A DNA stretch of 64,000 bases from GCA-2737665 sp044344795 (lineage in GTDB: Bacteria > Bacteroidota > Bacteroidia > Palsa-965). The translations under genes and the position numbers were made by a program. The notes beneath the pieces were generated by a model. It made no database searches. It was not told the DNA's origin and saw only the letters and a program-made list of their open reading frames with translations. Location: NCBI GenBank assembly GCA_044344795.1, contig JBIJCF010000001.1:1-64000 (forward strand). The letters run 5' to 3'. This document shows positions 9,630-15,212 of this stretch, in pieces (positions within the stretch are counted from its first letter, which is position 1; every line of letters begins with the position of its first letter).

Positions 9630-9965
9630 CTACTTCTTTAGCTTCTTCAACCATCGTTTCACGAAAAATTCGCGCTTATTTTCATTCACCATTTTCGCCT
9701 TCTTCGCGGTCTTCTTCATGCGTTTGCGCGTCTTCTTGGTATTGTACTTTTTATGATATTCTTTCTTTGCTTTCGCATCAGACATTTCCTTTTTGCGCTG
9801 CTTCTTCCACTCCGCTTTAGCTTTATTTCGCTCAGCTCGTGATGTTGGTGCTTTTTGTTCACCATTGTCTTTACCACCGCCACCATTATCCTGTGCGAAT
9901 GAAGACGCAGCAAGCAACATGCCCAGCGATAAAAAGAAAATGCGAAATGCGTTTCTGAAATTCAT
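9630..9965 (-). CDS. Small Lys/Arg-rich exported protein
   Basis: This 111-aa protein has a signal peptide (residues 1-24, MNFRNAFRIFFLSLGMLLAA..SSFAQ). A Gly/Asp/Asn linker follows (DNGGGGKDNGEQ), then an extremely basic, probably helical remainder with repeated KK, KR and KAK motifs. The mature part is roughly 40% Lys plus Arg. I do not recognise a named family. Such polycationic exported proteins could bind nucleic acid, polyphosphate or acidic glycans; that is inference. A TAAGTTTG promoter box (9977-9970) ends 4 nt before the start codon, suggesting a leaderless mRNA. It is divergent from the lipoprotein gene at 10046. Confidence 0.7.
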   Translation of the reverse strand: MNFRNAFRIFFLSLGMLLAASSFAQDNGGGGKDNGEQKAPTSRAERNKAKAEWKKQRKKEMSDAKAKKEYHKKYNTKKTRKRMKKTAKKAKMVNENKREFFVKRWLKKLKK

Positions 9966-9969
9966 ACCA

Positions 9970-9977
9970 CAAACTTA
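9970..9977 (-). promoter_or_regulatory. -7 box TAAGTTTG, 4 nt before the start codon
   Basis: A perfect TAnnTTTG match ends 4 nt upstream of ATG 9965. No good -33 TTTG is visible at standard spacing. Confidence 0.4.
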
Positions 9978-10033
9978 CATATTGACCTTACAATAATCGC
10001 ACCATGGTATCGTTATTTACCGGAAGGTTCATT

Positions 10034-10041
10034 TATCTTTA
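10034..10041 (+). promoter_or_regulatory. -7 box TATCTTTA, 4 nt before the start codon
   Basis: The box TATCTTTA is followed by CTAC and ATG 10046. It supports the 10046 start over an in-frame ATG at 10004, which would lie upstream of transcription. Confidence 0.4.
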
Positions 10042-10045
10042 CTAC

Positions 10046-10468
10046 ATGACAATAACGAAGCCTATTGCGATACTATTGTTGATGTGGATAATTGTATCTT
10101 GTAAAGAAGAACAGCAGGGTGTTCCACCTGCATTTGTTGACTTAAGAATATACCTCTCCGATCCGCAAAACATAGAATTAACCAATATCGGTGGATGGAA
10201 ATATTTTTCCGGTGGTTATCGGGGCGTGCTGGTGTATCGTAAATCGCAAAATGAATTTATGGCTTATGATCGCGCGTGCCCATATAAAGTAGAGGAACCT
10301 ACCAGTCTAATTGTAGTGGACACCACTAATAATATCATTGCAGTTGATGAGAGTTGCGGAAGTAAATTTCAGTTGCTCGACGGATCTACCTTACAAACTC
10401 CGGCATTGGTTCCTTTGAAACAATATCGCACCGTGTTTGATGGAACCATGGTGCGAGTTACTAACTAA
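10046..10468 (+). CDS. Lipoprotein with degenerate Rieske-like fold
   Basis: This 140-aa protein has a lipoprotein signal (MTITKPIAILLLMWIIVSC) with lipobox Ile-Val-Ser-Cys. The mature part resembles a small Rieske domain: GVLVYRKSQNEFMAYDRACP, then SCGSKFQLLDG and PALVPLKQY, like the second half of Rieske proteins (CxxHGS.FDL.G...GPA..PL..Y). Both cluster-binding histidines are missing: the CxH site reads CPY and the CxxH site reads DESC. A normal [2Fe-2S] Rieske cluster is therefore unlikely. The two remaining Cys could form a disulfide. It ends in a bidirectional terminator shared with ahcY. Confidence 0.65.
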   Translation: MTITKPIAILLLMWIIVSCKEEQQGVPPAFVDLRIYLSDPQNIELTNIGGWKYFSGGYRGVLVYRKSQNEFMAYDRACPYKVEEPTSLIVVDTTNNIIAVDESCGSKFQLLDGSTLQTPALVPLKQYRTVFDGTMVRVTN

Positions 10469-10500
10469 AAAAAATCCTCCTGAAGCGGAGGATTTTTTTA
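10467..10500. terminator. Bidirectional terminator between the Rieske-like lipoprotein and ahcY
   Basis: ATCCTCC (10474-10480) pairs with GGAGGAT (10487-10493), flanked by A8 on the left and T7 on the right. It can terminate both convergent transcripts. Confidence 0.9.
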
Positions 10501-10519
10501 TTCGAGTTTTCTGTTGTTT

Positions 10520-11839
10520 CTAGTAACGATAATGCTCCGGCTTGAACGGACCATTAACCGCTACACCAATATATTCAGCCTGATCAGATGACAACACGTC
10601 CAATTCAACACCAATTTTTTCTAGGTGTAACATCGCAACTTTTTCATCCAAATGTTTTGGAAGTGTGTACACCTTCTTCTCGTACTTATCCGAATTCATC
10701 CACAATTCCAACTGTGCTAATGTTTGGTTGGTAAATGAATTAGACATTACAAAAGAAGGATGTCCTGTAGCACAGCCTAAGTTTACCAAGCGACCTTCAG
10801 CAAGCACGATGATGTCTTTACCGTCAACCGTGTACTTGTCAACTTGAGGTTTGATTTCATCCTTAGATGAACCGTAATTCTTATTCAACCAAGCCATATC
10901 GATTTCAGTATCGAAGTGACCGATATTACACACGATTGCATTATGCTTCATTGCACGGAAGTGGCGCTCGACAACGATATCTTTATTTCCTGTTGCTGTA
11001 ACTATAATATCAGCACGCTTTACGGCATCGTCCATCTTTTTCACTTCGTAACCATCCATCGCAGCCTGCAATGCGCAGATCGGATCGATTTCAGTAACGA
11101 TAACACGCACACCCTGACTGCTTAATGATTGTGCAGAACCTTTACCTACATCACCGTAACCGGCAACAACGGCAACTTTACCTGCCAACATAACATCTGT
11201 TGCACGACGGATAGCGTCAACCAAAGATTCACGACAACCGTACTTGTTATCAAATTTAGACTTAGTAACGGAGTCATTGATATTGATAGCAGGCACTAAC
11301 AATGTTCCTTTGCGCATGCGCTCGTACAAGCGGTGCACACCGGTTGTAGTTTCTTCAGATAAACCGCGGATTCCTCCTGCCAATTCCGGATATTGATCGA
11401 AGACCATATTGGTCAAATCACCACCGTCGTCCAGGATCATATTCAACGGCTTGCGATCTTCACCAAACCACAATGTTTGTTCGATACACCAATCGAATTC
11501 TTCGTTGGTCATACCTTTCCATGCATACACTGAAATACCTGCAGCAGCAATAGCAGCCGCAGCATGATCTTGTGTAGAGAAAATGTTGCAAGACGACCAG
11601 GTAACTTCAGCACCTAATTCAACTAATGTTTCGATTAAAACGGCAGTTTGAATAGTCATGTGCAGACAACCTGCAATACGTGCGCCTTTTAACGGCTTTT
11701 GTGCGCCATACTCTTTACGAATAGACATCAAACCGGGCATTTCAGCTTCCGCCAACTTAATCTCTTTTCTTCCCCACTCTGCTAGGGAAATATCCTTCAC
11801 TTTGAAAGGAATGTACTTTTGAACAGCAGTATTGCTCAT
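10520..11839 (-). CDS. ahcY: S-adenosylhomocysteinase
   Basis: This 439-aa protein, of normal family length, reversibly hydrolyses S-adenosylhomocysteine to adenosine and homocysteine and so relieves product inhibition of methyltransferases. Visible marks: HMTIQTAVLIETL near the N-terminus, the catalytic segment NINDSVTKSKFDN, the NAD-binding loop GYGDVGKGSAQSL, NIGHFDTEIDM, and the C-terminal KPEHYRY whose Lys and Tyr reach the neighbouring subunit's NAD. It is a single-gene unit with its own strong promoter (11865-11896) and the terminator at 10467-10500. I saw no SAH riboswitch in its short leader. Confidence 0.97.
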   Translation of the reverse strand: MSNTAVQKYIPFKVKDISLAEWGRKEIKLAEAEMPGLMSIRKEYGAQKPLKGARIAGCLHMTIQTAVLIETLVELGAEVTWSSCNIFSTQDHAAAAIAAAGISVYAWKGMTNEEFDWCIEQTLWFGEDRKPLNMILDDGGDLTNMVFDQYPELAGGIRGLSEETTTGVHRLYERMRKGTLLVPAININDSVTKSKFDNKYGCRESLVDAIRRATDVMLAGKVAVVAGYGDVGKGSAQSLSSQGVRVIVTEIDPICALQAAMDGYEVKKMDDAVKRADIIVTATGNKDIVVERHFRAMKHNAIVCNIGHFDTEIDMAWLNKNYGSSKDEIKPQVDKYTVDGKDIIVLAEGRLVNLGCATGHPSFVMSNSFTNQTLAQLELWMNSDKYEKKVYTLPKHLDEKVAMLHLEKIGVELDVLSSDQAEYIGVAVNGPFKPEHYRY

Positions 11840-11864
11840 GTGATAACGATTTATTTTAGGAGTG

Positions 11865-11896
11865 CAAAGGTACTTTAATTCAGAGTATTAGCCAAA
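11865..11896 (-). promoter_or_regulatory. ahcY promoter
   Basis: Read leftward: TTTG (11896-11893), 20 nt, TACCTTTG (11872-11865). Both boxes match the Bacteroidota consensus perfectly. The start codon is 25 nt downstream of the -7 box. Confidence 0.75.
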
Positions 11897-11934
11897 TTAT
11901 CATAATGAACGGTTAAAATGCTGTATTTTGCGCC

Positions 11935-12558
11935 ATGCCGTTGGCTCAGAAACTACATCCGGACGAGTCGTCCTGCATCTATATCTGGAATGTATCCGAA
12001 CCATCGGAAGCGCTTGCCGCACATGCTGCATTGGCAGGTAAAACAATTTTCCCGGGTGACAACTATCGCACGGAACATCGGCTTCAACATTTTTATCTGC
12101 AACGAATTTTGGTTGAACAGCACTTTCCCGGTGTCACATTAAATTATCACCCAAGTGGTAAACCAATTTTAAATAATAATCAGCACGTTAGTTTTACGCA
12201 TTCGGGCAACTATTTCGGAGCATACTTCAGTAATTCCTTATGTGGAATTGATATTGAAGTCAGTCACTCGAAAGCACTTAAGGTGCTGAGAAAATTTTTA
12301 ACCGACGATGAAATGTTGTTTTGTAATAACTGGACAGAAGAACTGGCGTTAAAAATGTGGTGTATAAAAGAATCTTCATTTAAAGTTGTAGGGCGAGAAG
12401 ACATGTTTCTAAAGAGTCATATTTTCGTGCAAGAACTTCCATTACACCATGAAGGTTTAGTTCCTGTGGTAATTAATAATAATGATGATTTCATAAAACG
12501 AGATGTTTGCTTTACACTTAACAATGATTATTGCTTAGCTTATACTCTGCCTGTATGA
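11935..12558 (+). CDS. 4'-phosphopantetheinyl transferase superfamily protein
   Basis: This 207-aa protein moves phosphopantetheine from CoA to a Ser of acyl or peptidyl carrier proteins. It carries the Sfp/AcpS hallmarks: SFTHSGNYFGAYFS, then GIDIEV with the Mg-binding Asp and Glu (around residues 101-106), and WCIKESSFKV with the Lys-Glu pair (around 142-151). The length fits the Sfp-type group. A TATTTTG box with a CGCC spacer lies just before the ATG. It is the first gene of a five-gene operon with ATGA-type overlaps, but no carrier protein is adjacent, so its target is unknown; it may be the general fatty-acid carrier. Confidence 0.85.
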   Translation: MPLAQKLHPDESSCIYIWNVSEPSEALAAHAALAGKTIFPGDNYRTEHRLQHFYLQRILVEQHFPGVTLNYHPSGKPILNNNQHVSFTHSGNYFGAYFSNSLCGIDIEVSHSKALKVLRKFLTDDEMLFCNNWTEELALKMWCIKESSFKVVGREDMFLKSHIFVQELPLHHEGLVPVVINNNDDFIKRDVCFTLNNDYCLAYTLPV

Positions 12559-13283
12559 TTTACGACGACATTTTAGATGCTAAGAAGCAACAGCGAAAGC
12601 AACTATTTATACTCATAGATCCTGACAAAACAGCACATCTTGATATCATCTTACAGAAGTCTGATGACGAACTACCGGATGCATTTCTAGTTGGCGGTAC
12701 ATTGCTGGAAGAAAACAACACTCGTTCAGTTGTTGAGCGTATAAAGAAATCGTGCAGCAAGCCTGTAATTTTGTTTCCGGGCAATCCTTCACAGGTGTGC
12801 AGCAATGCGGACGGGTTGTTGTTATTGAGTTTAATATCAGGGCGAAATTCTGAATTATTGATAGGTCAACATGTTTTAGCCGCTCCGCATATTCACAAAT
12901 CAAAATTAGAGGTTATTAGTGTCGGTTATATTTTGATGGATAGTGGAAAACCAACTGCTGTTAGTTATATGAGTAACACGCTTCCGATTCCCGCGGATAA
13001 ACCTCAGATTGCAGCAGCAACAGCATTAGCAGGGACTCAACTTGGACTTAAATGTATTTATCTGGAAGGCGGAAGTGGCGGTCAACAACATCCAAGTGCT
13101 GATGTAATTAAAGCTGTACGCGCCGTGATTGACACACCGTTGTTAGTGGGCGGTGGAATTACTACACCGGAACAAGCCCGAATTATTTGCGCGGCCGGTG
13201 CTGACATATTAGTTGGGGGAACTATATTTGAACACGAACCAAATTTAATTTCGGATTTTATTCGCGCGATTCGACCTGTATGA
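12555..13283 (+). CDS. Geranylgeranylglyceryl phosphate synthase-like (PcrB/GGGPS group II)
   Basis: This 242-aa TIM-barrel prenyltransferase is chosen to start at ATG 12555, which overlaps the previous stop as ATGA. Family motifs are clear: LFILIDPDK (Mg/phosphate site), DAFLVGG, VILFPGNPSQV, YMSNTLPIPADKP, YLEGGSGG, VGGGITTPEQA and GADILVGGTIFE. GGGPS joins sn-glycerol-1-phosphate to a polyprenyl diphosphate, the first committed step of archaeal ether lipids. Bacteroidota carry group II homologues whose physiological product is not well established. No sn-glycerol-1-phosphate dehydrogenase or second prenyltransferase is in this window. Confidence 0.88.
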   Translation: MIYDDILDAKKQQRKQLFILIDPDKTAHLDIILQKSDDELPDAFLVGGTLLEENNTRSVVERIKKSCSKPVILFPGNPSQVCSNADGLLLLSLISGRNSELLIGQHVLAAPHIHKSKLEVISVGYILMDSGKPTAVSYMSNTLPIPADKPQIAAATALAGTQLGLKCIYLEGGSGGQQHPSADVIKAVRAVIDTPLLVGGGITTPEQARIICAAGADILVGGTIFEHEPNLISDFIRAIRPV

Positions 13284-13909
13284 AACTCATTGTGATTTCT
13301 TCTTCCAAACCTATTCCTGAGGAGACGACGATTGTTACGACTCTTTTTGAACATGGTCTGGAAATTTTTCATTTGAGAAAGCCCAAGATGCGCACGCGGG
13401 AGATGGAAGATTACATTACAGCCATTCCCGCACATTTTAGAAATAGAATAGTTGTTCACAGTCATCACAAACTTGCACGGAAATATAATTTGGGAGGGAT
13501 TCACATCACGCGAACCCATAGAAAGCGAAAGTGGAGCACTTGGTGGAACAAGCGATCGCTGAAGCTTAAGAATCCTTCAGCATTAGTTACAACTTCTTTT
13601 CACAAACTAGCTTCTTTATATGAAAATAAAGAAGCTTACAGTTATGCGTTTTTAGGTAATATTTACGACGGAATTAGCGGTAATTACGGGGCCGGATTTA
13701 ATCATCATAGTCTTCAATCGGCGTTACAACGCTCCGGCATTCCCATTATTGCGCGTGGCGGAACAAATTTGGAAAATGCAACAACCTCGCAAGCATTAGG
13801 ATTTACAGGCATTGCACTGTACGGAACAATATGGAAATCAAGTAATCCATTACTTACGTTCATTGCGATAAAAGAAAAGCTTGCCGAAAATCCTGCCACA
13901 AATTTATGA
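13280..13909 (+). CDS. Thiamine phosphate synthase/TenI-like protein
   Basis: This 209-aa TIM-barrel protein overlaps the previous gene as ATGA. It has ThiE/TenI landmarks: GLEIFHLRKP where ThiE has QLREK, IVVHSHHKLA where ThiE has a DRxDLA-type loop, GGIHIT, TSFHKLA (TSxH) and ARGGTN. The usual phosphate/pyrimidine loop (PxxxTxTK) reads GNIYDGISGN and lacks the Lys. ThiE couples the thiazole and pyrimidine to make thiamine phosphate; TenI paralogues aromatise the thiazole or are inactive. The altered loops favour a TenI-like role. A TPP riboswitch lies two genes downstream, which supports a thiamin link. Confidence 0.7.
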   Translation: MKLIVISSSKPIPEETTIVTTLFEHGLEIFHLRKPKMRTREMEDYITAIPAHFRNRIVVHSHHKLARKYNLGGIHITRTHRKRKWSTWWNKRSLKLKNPSALVTTSFHKLASLYENKEAYSYAFLGNIYDGISGNYGAGFNHHSLQSALQRSGIPIIARGGTNLENATTSQALGFTGIALYGTIWKSSNPLLTFIAIKEKLAENPATNL

Positions 13910-14511
13910 TTACAGAAGTAGTATTGGAAGCGATGAATCACACCAGCGTGTGGTCGTGGATTTCAACACTCAGTTCCATTTTGTATATCGTTGGAGCTTC
14001 GCGTGGCAAAGTATGGTGCTGGCCGGTGGGTATTGTCGGTAGTGCAGCAGCCATAGTGGAATACTACTATCAGCAGTTACCGGCAGAAAGTGTGCTCAAC
14101 GGAATTTATGTAATTCTAGGCTTTTCCGGTTGGTACATGTGGTTGAAGCAGAAGCAAACAAGTAAGAACATTTTTACAGTAAAAACATGTACTGCATCAC
14201 AGCTTCAGCTAGTACTTTTCATATCATTAGTTGGCGGATTTACATTAGGCTTCATCAGTACAACCTACAACTGGAGTAATTATCCTTACATCGATAGTGT
14301 TCTTGCTGGGAGTTCCGCAGCTGCTACTTGGTTGACAACAAAACGATATATCGAGAATTGGATTTTCTGGATCATCATTGACGGTGCATCAGTTGTGCTC
14401 TATATACACAAAGGACCTGAAATGTATTTGTTCGCCATTTTATTTTTCATATTTACCGTTCTCAGTATTCGGGGACTTATTTCATGGAAACGTCAACTAT
14501 CAAACGCATAG
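13906..14511 (+). CDS. pnuC: PnuC-family vitamin transporter
   Basis: This 201-aa membrane protein of six to seven helices overlaps the previous gene as ATGA. It has PnuC landmarks: SSILYIVGASRGKVWCWPVG, ILGFSGWYMW and YPYIDSVLAGSSAAATWL. PnuC proteins are facilitated-diffusion transporters that work by intracellular phosphorylation of the substrate. Nicotinamide riboside is the usual cargo; the PnuT subgroup carries thiamin. The next gene is a NadR-type kinase, which fits nicotinamide riboside trapping, while the neighbouring ThiE/TenI gene and TPP riboswitch leave thiamin possible. The gene lies upstream of the riboswitch and is therefore not controlled by it. Confidence 0.85.
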   Translation: MITEVVLEAMNHTSVWSWISTLSSILYIVGASRGKVWCWPVGIVGSAAAIVEYYYQQLPAESVLNGIYVILGFSGWYMWLKQKQTSKNIFTVKTCTASQLQLVLFISLVGGFTLGFISTTYNWSNYPYIDSVLAGSSAAATWLTTKRYIENWIFWIIIDGASVVLYIHKGPEMYLFAILFFIFTVLSIRGLISWKRQLSNA

Positions 14512-15020
14512 CATTAATCGGAGCAGAAAGCACCGGCAAAACTACGTTGTGTCGTTCACTTGCCATGCGCTGCAAGACTCTGTGGGTTCCTGAGTATGCC
14601 CGGGATTTCGTTACAGGAAACAATAGAGAAACTTCGCTGGAGGATATTGTTGCCATAGCGCACAAGCAACTTGAACACGAAAATGAACTAGCTGCGCTTG
14701 CGAACAAACTTTTGTTTGTGGACACCGAGTTTATTCTTGCCAAAGTATGGTGTGAAGATATTTACAGAACTGTTCCATCTTGGATTGAAGAACAGATTTC
14801 TGCTCACCGTTACGATTTGTACCTATTAACCAACAACGATTTACCATGGGTTCCGGATCCGGTACGTGTTAATCCTCAACGCCGCGATTATTTTTACCAA
14901 CTCTATCTCAAAGAACTTACGGATCGTCAATTGCCTTACGAAGTTATCAGTGGGCGTTACGAAATGAGGCTTTATAATGCTACTCAAGCGTTACAAAAAC
15001 ATTTTCCTGAATTAAGTTAA
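14484..15020 (+). CDS. NadR-type AAA/P-loop kinase (ribosylnicotinamide kinase-like)
   Basis: This 178-aa protein carries a Walker A motif (ALIGAESTGKTTL, residues about 10-22), the NadR-like VPEYARDF segment, a Walker B-like region LLFVDTEFI, and NNDLPWVPDPVRVNP. It matches the C-terminal kinase domain of NadR and lacks both the HTH and the NMN adenylyltransferase domains. It overlaps pnuC by 28 nt, and the PnuC + kinase pair is the standard nicotinamide riboside uptake module: phosphorylation to NMN traps the substrate. It ends 7 nt before the promoter box of the TPP-riboswitch transcript. Confidence 0.85.
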   Translation: METSTIKRIALIGAESTGKTTLCRSLAMRCKTLWVPEYARDFVTGNNRETSLEDIVAIAHKQLEHENELAALANKLLFVDTEFILAKVWCEDIYRTVPSWIEEQISAHRYDLYLLTNNDLPWVPDPVRVNPQRRDYFYQLYLKELTDRQLPYEVISGRYEMRLYNATQALQKHFPELS

Positions 15021-15026
15021 TTCCTA

Positions 15027-15034
15027 TACCTTTG
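15027..15034 (+). promoter_or_regulatory. -7 promoter box for the TPP-riboswitch transcript
   Basis: A perfect TAnnTTTG match (TACCTTTG) lies between the kinase stop codon and the riboswitch. Transcription should begin around 15040, near the first riboswitch helix. A -33 TTTG is not clear. Confidence 0.5.
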
Positions 15035-15037
15035 TCG

Positions 15038-15156
15038 CGATCCAAAGGGGTGTCTTGTGTTTACATAAGACTGAGATCATACCCGGTTTATTATTGTTCC
15101 AAACACAATAATGAACACACCTGAACAAGATAATGCTTGCGTAGGGACAAGGATCG
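15038..15156 (+). promoter_or_regulatory. TPP (thiamin pyrophosphate) riboswitch
   Basis: Helix P1 pairs CGATCC (15038-15043) with GGATCG (15151-15156). Conserved THI-element segments follow in order: GGGGTGTC (15047-15054), CTGAGA (15071-15076) with ACCC (15081-15084), then ACCTGAAC (15119-15126), GATAATGC and GTAGGGA (15141-15147). A variable stem (ATTATTGTT / AACACAATAAT region) fills the P3 arm. It lies 57 nt before the start of the TonB-dependent receptor and has its own promoter box. Confidence 0.93.
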
Positions 15157-15211
15157 GAACATGAAACGATGCATCCCTTGTCGCGGAATGTCCGATCTAC
15201 AAAAAGGACAA
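15152..15211 (+). promoter_or_regulatory. Riboswitch expression platform that can hide the ribosome-binding region
   Basis: TGTCC (15189-15193) can pair with GGACA (15206-15210), the only SD-like sequence before ATG 15213. Competing with this, TCCGATC (15191-15197) is complementary to GATCGGA (15152-15158), which includes the 3' strand of P1. With TPP bound, P1 holds that strand and the sequestering hairpin can form; without TPP the long-range pairing frees GGACA. Translational control is inferred from complementarity only. Confidence 0.55.
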
Positions 15212-15212
15212 A

